From Neoalteromonas flava (lineage in GTDB: Bacteria > Pseudomonadota > Gammaproteobacteria > Enterobacterales > Alteromonadaceae), in NCBI RefSeq assembly GCF_002807685.1, contig NZ_PEAX01000003.1, positions 620,001 to 684,000 on the forward strand: a DNA stretch of 64,000 nucleotides, read 5' to 3'. The number at the start of each line of letters is the position of its first letter. Position 1 is the first letter of the stretch. The notes below the pieces were generated by a model that saw nothing but the letters and a program-made list of their open reading frames with translations, ran no database searches and had not been told where the DNA came from. A program made the position numbers and the translations under genes. Shown one piece after another: positions 46,929 through 56,526 of the stretch.

Positions 46929-48380
46929 GCGAGCCTCTTCGTCCCGTAACTGTTGAATGCGAGCTCTGATACGCTGTTTTTCTAAATGGTTGTCGCCGGT
47001 GAAGTTATACGCATGTTGTAGTTCATCAATTGCTTGCGGGAACGCCGCTAACAGAGCAAAAACTTCGGCATTCATTTGATGCATTTCTTTATACTTGCGC
47101 GCTTTACCGTAGGCGTCTGACAACAATTGATGGGTCAGCATGTGTTCAGGGTTTAGCAATAAAAAATCACGTAATAGTTCAGTAGCATAGTCTAGCTGCT
47201 TATCTTCAATAGCTGCATTGGCTAAATTCAATGTGACCACCGCATTACGAGGTGAGTTTTTTAGTTCTTCAGTAAGCATTGCTACAGCCTGTTTGGCGTC
47301 GCCCATAGCAACATAAATGTCAGTTGCGGTATCAAGGTAAAATAAATTACTTGGATCCTGAGCCAGTAATTTGTCAATAATTTCTTTCGCCTCATTGGCC
47401 TTATCTGCACGCAATAACGCTAACGCTAAACCGTATTCAGCGGCGGCGGGGACTAATTGACGCTCGGTAACTGCATTAGTGTAATAGTCCAAAGCGGCTT
47501 GCTTGTCGTAAATATAACGTGCTTGGATCCGCGACTTTGCCAAATGAAATGATAAGCTAGGCGGCAATCGTACATTGGGAAGATTTGCCGCTCTGATCCG
47601 CGCGTCTGCAATCCGAGATTCTGGCAACGGGTGAGATAGCAAGCGGGCAGGGGGACGAGATACAACACGCATTTGAGCGGCTAATTTACCGAAGAAAGTT
47701 GCCGCAGCAGCTGGATCATAGCCGGCTCGAGCCAACATGGTAATGCCAATGCGGTCGGCCTCTTGCTCGTTTGAACGAGTGTAATTGAGTTGCATTTGTG
47801 CAGCGGCAGCTTGAGAGGCGCTAATCGCAGCCATCCCGGCTTGTGGGTCGCCAGCCATTGCTCCTAACAATATCCCGCCGATTAGAGAGGCTATTTGCAG
47901 AGGTGATGCACGCTGTGCTGATTGAATTCGCCGAGCTAAATGACGTTGTGTAACGTGAGCGACTTCATGCGCTAAGACAGATGCGACTTCACTTTCATTA
48001 TCCGCGTTGTAAATCAAGCCCGTATGCACACCTATATGGCCGCCATAGAAAGCAAATGCGTTGATATCACTGTTATTCAGGAGAAAGAAGGTAAATGGGA
48101 ATTTTGCGTTATCAGCATGGATAACTAGGCGGTTACCCAGGTCCTGAATATATTGAGTTAATACTGGGTCATTAATGATAGGAGCCTGAGCACGCATCTG
48201 TCGCATGATCACATTACCAATCAGCATTTCTTTATCAATGCTAACAGTATCTGAAGCGACTACGCCTATTTCTGGTAATTCATTGCGATCATTGCGAGTG
48301 CTCTGTAAGGCTGCCGCATGGGAGGCTAACGCGCAATATACCAACACGAAAATACAGCTAAACAATTTACGACTTATCAT
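46911..48380 (-). CDS. bepA: Beta-barrel assembly-enhancing protease
   Basis: Periplasmic M48 zinc metalloprotease and chaperone for outer-membrane proteins such as LptD. The 489-residue precursor has a signal peptide (residues 1-24), the zinc motif His138-Glu139-x-x-His142 in VLAHEVAHVTQRH, the third ligand Glu207 in NEQEADRIG, and TPR repeats from about residue 310 to the end. Length and layout match E. coli BepA. Neighbours hda, arsC and perM match the E. coli yfg region. Confidence 0.95.
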   Translation of the reverse strand: MISRKLFSCIFVLVYCALASHAAALQSTRNDRNELPEIGVVASDTVSIDKEMLIGNVIMRQMRAQAPIINDPVLTQYIQDLGNRLVIHADNAKFPFTFFLLNNSDINAFAFYGGHIGVHTGLIYNADNESEVASVLAHEVAHVTQRHLARRIQSAQRASPLQIASLIGGILLGAMAGDPQAGMAAISASQAAAAQMQLNYTRSNEQEADRIGITMLARAGYDPAAAATFFGKLAAQMRVVSRPPARLLSHPLPESRIADARIRAANLPNVRLPPSLSFHLAKSRIQARYIYDKQAALDYYTNAVTERQLVPAAAEYGLALALLRADKANEAKEIIDKLLAQDPSNLFYLDTATDIYVAMGDAKQAVAMLTEELKNSPRNAVVTLNLANAAIEDKQLDYATELLRDFLLLNPEHMLTHQLLSDAYGKARKYKEMHQMNAEVFALLAAFPQAIDELQHAYNFTGDNHLEKQRIRARIQQLRDEEARLERLL

Positions 48381-48599
48381 GCTTCTCCAAGCTTAAGGTA
48401 TAAAACACAGTCACTTACGTAACGCAATATAGTTAATACTAAGGAACGCAGACCTCATAGGGTATAAGAGCTTCAAACCTTAAAAATAGTTGCACTTTAT
48501 TAAACATTCTTTTTTATCCGCGACAAAGCAGATTGCACTTGCACCCATGCTTAACCTATCATCGCAGTAATTTCTACAGTAAAAGGTTCTACTCCAAAT

Positions 48600-49673
48600 A
48601 TGCTAAGCGTTATTGACCGCTGGTACAAACGTAAATTCTCTGATCCCGATGCACTCATGTTATTGGTCCTGATCATCATCAGTAGTTTAGTCTTGGTGTT
48701 TTGGGGCGGCATGCTGATGCCCGTTATCGTTGCGGTTATTGTGGCATATTTACTCGATTGGCTGGTGACTCAAGCAGAGCGGGTGTGTATAAAACGTACG
48801 GTTGCCACGGCGTTGGTTCTAATCGTATTTTTTACGGTAACCATTATTGCCTTAGTGATGTTACTTCCGGTAGTAACTAAGCAAAGTGCAAATTTAATCC
48901 GCGAGATCCCAATTATATGGGAACAGGCACAAAGCTGGTTAATGACGCTGCCGGAAAAATACCCGACGGTTATTCAGTATGATGCTATCGAGCGCATGAT
49001 GGTCAGCATTAATGAGCGCGCAGTGGGAATTGGCCAAGAGATCATTTCATTGTCATTTACATCGATCGGTAATTTAGCTGCGCTGTTAATTTATGCCATT
49101 TTAGTTCCGTTGATGGTTTTCTTTATGCTCAAGGATAAAGCTTTGTTACTTGAAGGCGTATCACGCTTTATGCCAAAAGAACGCCGCCTAATTAACAAAG
49201 TCGGTTCTGAAATGAATACGCAAATCGCCAATTATATCCGTGGTAAAGTAATTGAAATCATTATCGTCGGTGCCGTAACCGTTATCACCTTTTTAGTATT
49301 AGATTTGCGCTATGCGGTGTTATTAGGCGTGTTAGTGGGCCTGTCGGTATTAATCCCTTACATCGGTGCAGCCGTGGTTACCATCCCTGTGGCCGCGGTA
49401 GCATTATTTCAATTTGGGTTAACGACACCGTTTTGGACATTAATGATTGCCTACGCGATTATTCAAGCGCTGGACGGCAACCTGTTGGTGCCACTTCTAT
49501 TTAGTGAAGCGGTGAGCCTGCACCCATTACTGATCATTATCGCAGTGCTATTTTTTGGCGGCTTATGGGGTTTTTGGGGGGTGTTTTTCGCAATCCCGCT
49601 AGCAACTTTGGTTAAAGCTGTCGTAAACGCTTGGTCGTCTAGCCCTGAACCTGATATCCCGCCGGCGACCTAA
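48600..49673 (+). CDS. perM: AI-2E family transporter, PerM-like
   Basis: Integral membrane protein of 357 residues with about eight helices: two pairs near 20-90 (LMLLVLIIISSLVLVFWGG; TVATALVLIVFFTVTIIALVM), then 155-180, and a cluster from about 210 to 345. It belongs to the AI-2E/PerM family of exporters or permeases of uncertain substrate. The position next to divergent bepA is the E. coli order. Confidence 0.9.
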   Translation: MLSVIDRWYKRKFSDPDALMLLVLIIISSLVLVFWGGMLMPVIVAVIVAYLLDWLVTQAERVCIKRTVATALVLIVFFTVTIIALVMLLPVVTKQSANLIREIPIIWEQAQSWLMTLPEKYPTVIQYDAIERMMVSINERAVGIGQEIISLSFTSIGNLAALLIYAILVPLMVFFMLKDKALLLEGVSRFMPKERRLINKVGSEMNTQIANYIRGKVIEIIIVGAVTVITFLVLDLRYAVLLGVLVGLSVLIPYIGAAVVTIPVAAVALFQFGLTTPFWTLMIAYAIIQALDGNLLVPLLFSEAVSLHPLLIIIAVLFFGGLWGFWGVFFAIPLATLVKAVVNAWSSSPEPDIPPAT

Positions 49674-49693
49674 ATCCAACAACAAAAAAAAAG

Positions 49694-49715
49694 GCCGAGA
49701 TTAACTCGGCTTTTT
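49694..49715. terminator. Bidirectional rho-independent terminator
   Basis: GCCGAG-ATTAA-CTCGGC with a run of A on the left and T on the right, between convergent perM and bcp. The bcp stop codon follows directly. Confidence 0.88.
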
Positions 49716-49716
49716 G

Positions 49717-50184
49717 TTATTCCTGGGCGAGGTAATCGAGTACGACTTGATGGTGGTCTTTCGTTTTAAATTTATCAAATACATGAGCGATGACTCCGTT
49801 TTCATCGATCAAAAAGCTCAGGCGATGAATACCATCATAGACTTTGCCCATAAACTTCTTTTCACCCCAAACGCCGAACTGTTCCGCGACGGCGTGATCT
49901 TCATCGCTTAATAGGGTGAAATTTAACGATTCTTTCTCAGCAAACTTAGCTAAACGCTTGGGAGCGTCGATACTGATACCCATAACAACGACATTCAGCT
50001 TCTCTAATGCATCGTGCGTATCGCGTAACCCTTGAGCTTGTACAGTGCAGCCTGGTGTCATTGCTTTTGGATAAAAATAGACCAGTACTTTTTTACCTTT
50101 GTAGTCGGCAAGATTGATAGTGTTTTCGTTTTGATCTAGAAGCGAAAATTGTGGTGCATTATCACCTTTCATCAGTGTTTTCAT
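49717..50184 (-). CDS. bcp: Thiol peroxidase of the Bcp/PrxQ family, single cysteine
   Basis: Peroxiredoxin of 155 residues that reduces hydroperoxides. The peroxidatic Cys46 lies in YPKAMTPGCTVQ. The E. coli resolving Cys five residues later is Gln51 here (TPGCTVQAQG), and no other cysteine is present in the protein, so it must be a 1-Cys enzyme resolved by an outside thiol. It starts 1 base after the gcvR stop with AGGA upstream, so the two are co-transcribed. Confidence 0.94.
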   Translation of the reverse strand: MKTLMKGDNAPQFSLLDQNENTINLADYKGKKVLVYFYPKAMTPGCTVQAQGLRDTHDALEKLNVVVMGISIDAPKRLAKFAEKESLNFTLLSDEDHAVAEQFGVWGEKKFMGKVYDGIHRLSFLIDENGVIAHVFDKFKTKDHHQVVLDYLAQE

Positions 50185-50185
50185 G

Positions 50186-50722
50186 TTAGTCCTGTGTTTG
50201 TTTGTCGATCAATTTACCACTAAGGTTAAGTGATGCGAGCATTTCGCTGATAGCCGTATCGACGGTAGCAAGGTCTGTGGTTTGCGGTGCGCTTAGCATC
50301 ATTTTGCAGCGCATCATGTTTGCACCTGACGCTTTATATAAGAATGTTTGTTGGCGCAACGCAGTAACGCTTATCTCAAACTGTGCAAACAATGAAGTGA
50401 CTGCTTTAACAATGCCTACCGAATCTACACCACTAAACTCTAGGCTAAACAAATGCTCTAAATTTTGTTTACAGTGTTCGCTTGTACGCTTGAGGATAGA
50501 AAGCAGATCATGCTCCATACACAAACGTGGCAGCATGATTTCAGCCTTGGTTATCGCCGCTTGCCCACCTTCAATAATCATAGTTAAGGTGAAGTCTTTA
50601 CCAAAAATGGCTTGGCGGCTATCAAGAATGTTACAACCCACTTCAGCGACACATTCAGCCAGTGCACTTAAGATGCCCGGGCGATTATGGCCAAGGACGG
50701 TAACAATTAACTGTATTTTCAT
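50186..50722 (-). CDS. gcvR: Glycine cleavage system transcriptional repressor (two ACT domains)
   Basis: Regulatory protein of 178 residues from the ATG at 50722 with two ACT domains (about 5-75 and 90-165): VLGHNRPGILSALAECVAEVGCNILDSRQ, then VDSVGIVKAVTSLFAQFEISVTALRQQT. In E. coli GcvR binds GcvA and glycine and has no DNA-binding domain. The order bcp-gcvR next to dapA-bamC-purC is conserved, which strongly supports the assignment. A GTG at 50734 is an alternative start. Confidence 0.9.
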   Translation of the reverse strand: MKIQLIVTVLGHNRPGILSALAECVAEVGCNILDSRQAIFGKDFTLTMIIEGGQAAITKAEIMLPRLCMEHDLLSILKRTSEHCKQNLEHLFSLEFSGVDSVGIVKAVTSLFAQFEISVTALRQQTFLYKASGANMMRCKMMLSAPQTTDLATVDTAISEMLASLNLSGKLIDKQTQD

Positions 50723-50880
50723 GCAAATCAACACGTAATTTAAGAATAACGGGCGCGTATTCTCCTGATTTATCGTGGTCGTTGCAATATAGCGTTAAAA
50801 TTAATGATTTGCTGGCACTGATCGCTTGTTTTTACACGCGTCCATCATTACCATGTGCGCTCGCAAATAAAGAGGTGATC

Positions 50881-51762
50881 ATGTTTACGGGTAGTTGGGT
50901 TGCGTTAGTTACACCAATGCATAGCGACGGTACGGTTGACTATGGTGCGTTACAACAATTAGTAGAGTTCCATATCGAGTCAAAAACCGATGGTATCGTA
51001 GCGGTTGGGACTACTGGCGAGTCAGCAACGTTACCTTTTGATGAGCATGTTCACGTAGTTAAAAAAACTGTCGAGTTTGCTGCCGGCAGAATACCAGTGA
51101 TCGCTGGGGCTGGTGCCAATGCAACTGAAGAAGCCATTTTCTTATCTCAACAGTTGGCTAAAACTGGTGTGGAAGGTTTTCTTTCAGTCGTACCGTATTA
51201 CAATAAGCCCCAACAGCGCGGAATGGTGGCGCACTTCACTGCCATTGCGCAAGCGACTGACCTTCCAAATCTTTTGTATAACGTACCGGGTCGCACAGCC
51301 GTTGATATGCTGCCAGAGACCGTTGCCGAGCTTTCTCAATTACCAACGATTGTGGGCTTAAAAGATGCAACAGGCGATGTTAATCGTCTGCGCGAAACTC
51401 AACCTTTAGTTCCCAATGACTTCGTGATGCTAAGCGGTGATGATGATACGAGTCTTGATTTTCTTATTGCTGGCGGACACGGGGTTATTTCTGTCACCGC
51501 TAATATTGTGCCCGCTGCTATGGCACAATTGTGCAAGCTTGCCATGAATGGTCAGCATGCAGAAGCTGAGCGTGTAAACGCTGAAATCGCGCAGCTCCAT
51601 TTAGATCTGTTTATTGAACCTAACCCAGTGATGCCCAAGTGGGCGTTGTATAAAATGGGCAGAATGTCAGGGCCAACTTTGCGTTTACCGATGGTAGAGC
51701 CGGAACTTGTTAGCCAAAAACAAATCGAAGCAACTTTGGCGTCATTAAAGTTATTAAAATAA
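50881..51762 (+). CDS. dapA: 4-hydroxy-tetrahydrodipicolinate synthase
   Basis: Committed step of lysine and diaminopimelate synthesis: pyruvate plus aspartate semialdehyde. The ATG at 50881 has AAGAGGTG upstream and gives 293 residues, as expected; the frame runs further upstream without similarity. Seen are GTTGESATL near 44, the Tyr in VVPYYNKPQQRG near 132, and the Schiff-base Lys in VGLKDATGD near 160. It leads an operon with bamC and purC; bamC starts 8 bases after its stop. Confidence 0.96.
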   Translation: MFTGSWVALVTPMHSDGTVDYGALQQLVEFHIESKTDGIVAVGTTGESATLPFDEHVHVVKKTVEFAAGRIPVIAGAGANATEEAIFLSQQLAKTGVEGFLSVVPYYNKPQQRGMVAHFTAIAQATDLPNLLYNVPGRTAVDMLPETVAELSQLPTIVGLKDATGDVNRLRETQPLVPNDFVMLSGDDDTSLDFLIAGGHGVISVTANIVPAAMAQLCKLAMNGQHAEAERVNAEIAQLHLDLFIEPNPVMPKWALYKMGRMSGPTLRLPMVEPELVSQKQIEATLASLKLLK

Positions 51763-51769
51763 GGTGTAC

Positions 51770-52888
51770 ATGAAAAAGTTAAATCCCTTCGCGAATATTG
51801 GTATTGCAGCGCTCGTTGGAGTTTTATTGAGTGGGTGTGCCAGCAAGGAAGAACGCGAACTTGCCTCAGGTGGTTTTAATTACACGGAGGTTAATCCCGG
51901 ACAGACCATCGCCATTCCAGACGATGTTGACACACCAAATTTTTCCAATCGTTATGCATTGCCTGAAATAGGTGAAAATGCGCAGCGTGAGTTAGTCGGA
52001 CAAAAGTTAAGAGTCGCATCACCTAGCTTAGTTATTCCGTCAGTAACCGGCTCGCATATTACTGAAGGTACCAAAACTGCCACTATTTGGTTTGACAAAG
52101 TGGATGATTCACAGCCACTCGATCAGGCTATTTGGAATTCTTTATTAGCGTTTCTAGAAGAGCAGGGGATCGGTGTCGATAGTTTTGACGCAGAAAACCA
52201 GCGATTAGTCACCGACTGGATGATCGTAAGCAAGGAAGATGAAGACAGCAGTTGGTATGATTGGACATCAACAGAAAGCCAAGTCGGCCGCCGATTTGAG
52301 TTTACGTTAGATATGAAAGCACATGGCCGCAGCGCTGCTTTGAATACAGAACTAGTGGATTATTTAGAGCAAAGTGGTGAGAATGTTGTTGCTGATATCG
52401 ATGCCATTCGTGAACGCCAGGAAGAAGTCAGTATTCTTAATCAGGTAATTAACCACTACGATTATCAGATCCGTTTGGCAACATCGCGTAAAATCCAACA
52501 AATCCGTCAAGGCTTCAATATGGAAATGGGGTTTGATGACAATGGCAATGCAGCTTTTGTCGTTGATGCTGAGTACGATATCGCATGGCCGCGGATGCAA
52601 CTAGTGCTGCGCAAGCTGGGTTTCGATGTTAAAGACTTGGATAAATCCAATGGGCTACTCTTTGTGACATATGCTGGTACTGAAGAAAAGTGGTACGAAG
52701 GTTGGTTTTCTGACGATGACACAATGGAGCTAGAAGAAGATGATTATCGCTTACAAATGCGCGAGCTAGGGGCGAAAACTTCAATTACGCTGATGGACAA
52801 CCAAAGCCAGCCGTTCACGGCCAATAAAGTATCTGATTTATTTCCGCGTTTTGCCGAAGTAATGTCAGAAGATGATCTTGATATCTAA
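51770..52888 (+). CDS. bamC: Outer membrane protein assembly factor BamC
   Basis: Lipoprotein subunit of the BAM complex that inserts outer-membrane proteins. The ATG at 51770 has AAGG five bases upstream and gives 372 residues, with lipobox LLSGC. Two helix-grip domains follow (about 90-200 and 225-330). The gene order dapA-bamC-purC is the classical one in Enterobacteria and relatives. Sequence similarity in this family is low, so neighbours matter for the call. Confidence 0.9.
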   Translation: MKKLNPFANIGIAALVGVLLSGCASKEERELASGGFNYTEVNPGQTIAIPDDVDTPNFSNRYALPEIGENAQRELVGQKLRVASPSLVIPSVTGSHITEGTKTATIWFDKVDDSQPLDQAIWNSLLAFLEEQGIGVDSFDAENQRLVTDWMIVSKEDEDSSWYDWTSTESQVGRRFEFTLDMKAHGRSAALNTELVDYLEQSGENVVADIDAIRERQEEVSILNQVINHYDYQIRLATSRKIQQIRQGFNMEMGFDDNGNAAFVVDAEYDIAWPRMQLVLRKLGFDVKDLDKSNGLLFVTYAGTEEKWYEGWFSDDDTMELEEDDYRLQMRELGAKTSITLMDNQSQPFTANKVSDLFPRFAEVMSEDDLDI

Positions 52889-52906
52889 TAACAGAGAGAT
52901 GCTCTA

Positions 52907-53617
52907 ATGCAAAAGCGCGACGAACTATATCGCGGTAAAGCGAAAACGGTTTTTACCACCGAAGACGCTGACAAGTTAATTTTAGAATTCCGCAATGATA
53001 CTTCGGCATTCGACGGTGAAAAGGTTGAGAAGTTGGATCGCAAAGGCGAGATCAACAACAAGTTTAATCACTTTATTATGCAAAAGCTTGAAGCGGCTGG
53101 TGTTGAGACTCAACTTATCGAGCGTTTGAGCGAAACCGAATCTTTAGTTAAAAAATTAGACATGATCCCAGTCGAGTGCGTGGTTAGAAACTACGCTGCG
53201 GGCTCCATGTGCCGTCGTTTAGGGGTCGACGAGGGGATTGAGCTTAATCCACCAACCTTCGAGTTTTTCCTTAAGAACGATGCTTTACATGATCCTATGG
53301 TCAATGAGTCGCACATCATCTCTTTTAATTGGGCTACTCAAACGCAAATTGATGCAATGAAAATGCTCACTTTTAAAGTGAACGACGTATTGCGTGAATT
53401 GTTCTCAAATGCAGGTATGTTATTGGTCGACTTTAAACTAGAGTTTGGAGTGTTTGAAAACCGCATAGTGCTTGGCGATGAGTTCTCACCCGACGGTTGC
53501 CGTTTATGGGATAAAGAAACCCGTAAAAAAATGGATAAAGACCGTTTCCGTCAGGGCTTAGGTAGCGTAGTTGAGACCTATATCGAAGTGGCTGAACGTT
53601 TAGGCGTACCGTTGTAA
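52907..53617 (+). CDS. purC: SAICAR synthetase
   Basis: ATP-dependent purine synthesis enzyme joining aspartate to CAIR. The 236-residue protein has the N-terminal [20 protein letters not shown] near 30, [15 protein letters not shown] near 87, and DFKLEFG near 178 followed by [13 protein letters not shown] near 195. It ends a dapA-bamC-purC operon before a terminator. Confidence 0.96.
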   Translation: MQKRDELYRGKAKTVFTTEDADKLILEFRNDTSAFDGEKVEKLDRKGEINNKFNHFIMQKLEAAGVETQLIERLSETESLVKKLDMIPVECVVRNYAAGSMCRRLGVDEGIELNPPTFEFFLKNDALHDPMVNESHIISFNWATQTQIDAMKMLTFKVNDVLRELFSNAGMLLVDFKLEFGVFENRIVLGDEFSPDGCRLWDKETRKKMDKDRFRQGLGSVVETYIEVAERLGVPL

Positions 53618-53657
53618 TAGACTACGTGCAACGCCCTCAGAACAATTGATTTTAAAG

Positions 53658-53689
53658 GCCTCCTGCTTGAATAGCCGGGGGCTTTTTTA
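53658..53689 (+). terminator. Rho-independent terminator after purC
   Basis: GCCTCC pairs with GGGGGC (one T-G pair) around a 13-base loop and is followed by TTTTTT. It closes the dapA-bamC-purC operon. Confidence 0.7.
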
Positions 53690-53781
53690 TACCTAGTGTC
53701 ATCTTCCCTAGGCTTAGATTGGTTGCATTTCAAGTTTCAATGCTTCATGGTAAACATTGATTTGAAAAACGGACTTCATGT

Positions 53782-54309
53782 ATGAATGCTTATTTACAGG
53801 ATGATAATGCAAATTTACACCCCACCTTTTTCTCCTTTGCAGCGCTTAAAGATCGAATACAGAGATATATCGAAATAGTGGTGCTCACTGGCGCAGTATG
53901 TGCTTATTTAATGTATCTACAATACGATAAGGCGTTAACTCAAGAGGTGTTTAGCAGTCCACAGGTAAATGACTTTATTTATGTCGATTACACTGCAATT
54001 GCTCCAGATTCAGATAGGAAGTTTAAATATATTCCAATGAAGATATTAAGCATTAGTGAAAAAGGTCTCTTATTCAAAGTCGGTAATATCGCTTACAGTA
54101 ACCCAGCTTCACCCTACCAACATGCCAAGTCAGACAAAGCGGTAACATTAAGGAACTACTATCGCAGTGAACCGCTTTTATTATCGCACAACGAATTCGG
54201 CTCGCTGATTGAATCTAAAGACATTTATAGTGCGCGCAGACCGTCGAATATATACATTGGAGGATGGGCCGTGCTTCATCTCCGCGAATTGCAAGCTTCT
54301 GCACAATGA
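53782..54309 (+). CDS. Hypothetical single-span membrane protein
   Basis: I do not recognise this 175-residue protein. It has one hydrophobic segment at about residues 31-48 (IEIVVLTGAVCAYLMYL) after a short cytoplasmic N-terminus, then a soluble part rich in Tyr and Asp (YVDYTAIAPDSDRKFKY), likely in the periplasm. It starts 164 bases after purC in a stretch that is AT-richer than the operon before it. The following hydrolase gene starts 31 bases after its stop. Confidence 0.7.
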   Translation: MNAYLQDDNANLHPTFFSFAALKDRIQRYIEIVVLTGAVCAYLMYLQYDKALTQEVFSSPQVNDFIYVDYTAIAPDSDRKFKYIPMKILSISEKGLLFKVGNIAYSNPASPYQHAKSDKAVTLRNYYRSEPLLLSHNEFGSLIESKDIYSARRPSNIYIGGWAVLHLRELQASAQ

Positions 54310-54340
54310 TATTTGGTGAAACAAAGCTTAAGGTTATTCG

Positions 54341-55201
54341 ATGAAACTTTTTCTTTTTTTGGTCACATGCTGTCTCGCATTTAATGCACATGGCGTTAAT
54401 CCAGAGCCAACAAAATCTGGAAGCTATGATATTGGTGGCGTTCGACAATATCTAGAATGCTATGAAAACGAGCACCCAACATTGATTTTAGAGCAAGGTT
54501 TCGGCCGTTCAGGTTCTGATGGCGTCTGGTTACCGAACATCGTTGAATTACTCGGTGATTTCAGTATTTGTCTTTATGATCGGCACGGTTTAGGGAAAAG
54601 TGAACAAGGGCCTGTCCCTGTGACAGTGAATGACCTTGCAATTCAACTTCATCGTTTGTTAGCTGCTGCAAATGTAGAACCTCCTTATTACTTTGCAGGC
54701 GGCTCCTATGCATCCAACATCATAACTGCCTTTAATAATCTATACGAAAAAGAAGTTTTGGGCGCTGTTTTCATTGATCCTTCACCGTTTGGTTACTTTC
54801 ATACCATGGGCACTCGATGGCCTGATGATTTTGAAACTCAAGACCAACAACTAAAACGCTATTATGAATTCGAACAAAGCGTGCATGAACCATTGTTTGC
54901 AAGAGCACCAGAAAAAATCGACCATATGAATAGCTACGAGCAACTGCGTAACGCCCAGAATTTTGGCGATAAGCCTGTTTTGGTGCTGCGAGCCAAGCCA
55001 TCGCTTGAAAGGTATGATCCGCCTTTCGTTCCAGAATCAGTCGCTGAAAAAATGGATTTGCTGTTTGAAAATGCGGACGAGAAGTTTCTACAACTTTCAG
55101 CTAATGCACAGGTAATTTACTCAGATTCTGATAAACATCACCTTCATATCGCTGACAGAGAGCTCGTGGTAGAGACGATAAAAAAACTTATTCAGCAGTA
55201 A
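54341..55201 (+). CDS. Exported alpha/beta hydrolase
   Basis: Hydrolase of 286 residues with a signal peptide (residues 1-18, ending NAHG). The fold is seen from LILEQGFGRSGSDGVW near 48, LYDRHGLGKSEQG near 78, and the nucleophile elbow Phe-Ala-Gly-Gly-Ser122-Tyr-Ala, which has Ala where the GxSxG motif normally ends in Gly. The catalytic His is probably in SDSDKHHLHIADREL near 267. Substrate unknown. AAGG lies 8 bases before the ATG. Confidence 0.85.
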   Translation: MKLFLFLVTCCLAFNAHGVNPEPTKSGSYDIGGVRQYLECYENEHPTLILEQGFGRSGSDGVWLPNIVELLGDFSICLYDRHGLGKSEQGPVPVTVNDLAIQLHRLLAAANVEPPYYFAGGSYASNIITAFNNLYEKEVLGAVFIDPSPFGYFHTMGTRWPDDFETQDQQLKRYYEFEQSVHEPLFARAPEKIDHMNSYEQLRNAQNFGDKPVLVLRAKPSLERYDPPFVPESVAEKMDLLFENADEKFLQLSANAQVIYSDSDKHHLHIADRELVVETIKKLIQQ

Positions 55202-55233
55202 AGTATAAATTTGTTTTTTATACGTATAGGCGT

Positions 55234-55899
55234 TTAGTCCTCTGACTTTTCACTCAAATATTGCAAAGACTCTACCGCCTCAATACTGTATATCTTGGCG
55301 TCTTGCGCTGTTTCGTCATAGGTAAATAAGAAATAACTACTCACGCCCAGTAATGTTGTGGTTTTGGCGTCACTATCGCTTACAACAATAGTCACCTTTG
55401 ACCCACCACCAGATTTTATATCTTCCGCTTCATTATTCGCGAAAAACCAAATGTAGGCTCCAAGAGACAACACTCCCATCACAAAGGTCAGGCGTAAATT
55501 ATTCTTACGCTTTTTCGGTGCCCAAAAAACAAATAACAAAACCTTTATATAGAGAGGCATAGGGTTGTCAGCGTACTTCGCGCGCTGTTTCGCACTGAAT
55601 AAATTAGCGCTATCGGCAAAGTAAAAGAACAAGGTAATAAACGCGAAAACGACAATGATGTCGGGGTTTTTAATTGGTGCGACAAGTATATCTTCTAATG
55701 TAATAAACTTAACAATGTCGATACCAAACGCGTCGTATAACGTATACAAATAGGCAGTACTGGTTAAAATCATTACTAGGTAAGAGATAGCAATAGACAA
55801 GCCTGTAGAAGCGCGCATGAATTGATACAAATCACTGAATAGCAATGCGTATTGAGACTCGTCTTCTCTAGTTTTGTTTCGTTTTTCGGGAATCTGCAC
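55234..55899 (-). CDS. Hypothetical multi-span membrane protein
   Basis: Protein of 221 residues that I do not recognise. It has about three to four hydrophobic segments (residues 34-56, 78-96, 132-152) and ends in a soluble C-terminal part of about 65 residues with beta-strand patterns (SKVTIVVSDSDAKTTTLLGVSSYFLF). The start is GTG with GGAG five bases upstream. It converges on the hydrolase gene with 32 bases between. Confidence 0.65.
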   Translation of the reverse strand: MQIPEKRNKTREDESQYALLFSDLYQFMRASTGLSIAISYLVMILTSTAYLYTLYDAFGIDIVKFITLEDILVAPIKNPDIIVVFAFITLFFYFADSANLFSAKQRAKYADNPMPLYIKVLLFVFWAPKKRKNNLRLTFVMGVLSLGAYIWFFANNEAEDIKSGGGSKVTIVVSDSDAKTTTLLGVSSYFLFTYDETAQDAKIYSIEAVESLQYLSEKSED

Positions 55900-56142
55900 T
55901 GGATCTCCATATGATTATTTATGGTTGAGGATAACGATAAGCACAATAGCTGCAACTTTAATAAGGGAAAAACTTCGTTCAACAGGAAGCGATAATGGGA
56001 ATAATAATTAACTGCCAGAACAATTCTGAGCTAATACAAGTAAATTTAGTAATTTCAGCCATAGTAGAACGGTACTAAAATTTTAAATCTGACAAGAACC
56101 TAGTTGCATAGGGTTAATTAATTTTTTTCTGTAACGTAAGAT

Positions 56143-56526
56143 TTAATTCTGCCTGTTTGAAGATAACTTATCCCTAACTAAATCGATACAAGCGCGAACA
56201 TCCTCCAACTTCACTGGTTTCAGCAGTACCTTTGCTATACCAAACTCTTCTAAATTACTTCCATCATTCATTTCATGGTAACCGGTTAGCAGGATGATGA
56301 CTCCAGAATAGTTAATTTCTTTCAACTCTTTAGAAAGTTCGACGCCGTCCATTTTGGGCATTTTCCCGTCGGTTAGGACCAGGTCAAAGGTATTATCTCT
56401 GCACATCTCAAGAGCCTCTATTCCATTTGTTGCTGAGCAAATAAAACAGTCTTTGTAATAGTGTTGTATATGCATCTCGAATACTTCAATAATTGTTGGG
56501 TCATCGTCTACCAGAAGGATTCTCAT
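56143..56526 (-). CDS. Stand-alone response regulator receiver protein
   Basis: Single CheY-like receiver of 127 residues with no output domain. The acidic pocket is Asp7-Asp8-Asp9, the phosphoacceptor Asp53 is in LVLTDGKMPKMDG, with Thr81 and Lys103 completing the switch. Its ATG overlaps the end of the histidine-kinase gene by 26 bases in another frame, with AGGA 6 bases upstream, so it is translated with the kinase and is its likely partner. Output is through protein contact or phosphotransfer. Confidence 0.93.
   Translation of the reverse strand: MRILLVDDDPTIIEVFEMHIQHYYKDCFICSATNGIEALEMCRDNTFDLVLTDGKMPKMDGVELSKELKEINYSGVIILLTGYHEMNDGSNLEEFGIAKVLLKPVKLEDVRACIDLVRDKLSSNRQN

Noticed and set aside
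50202-50738. Plus-strand open frame of 178 codons
   Set aside because: It lies opposite gcvR, which has ACT-domain sequence and conserved order; the plus-strand product has no family features.
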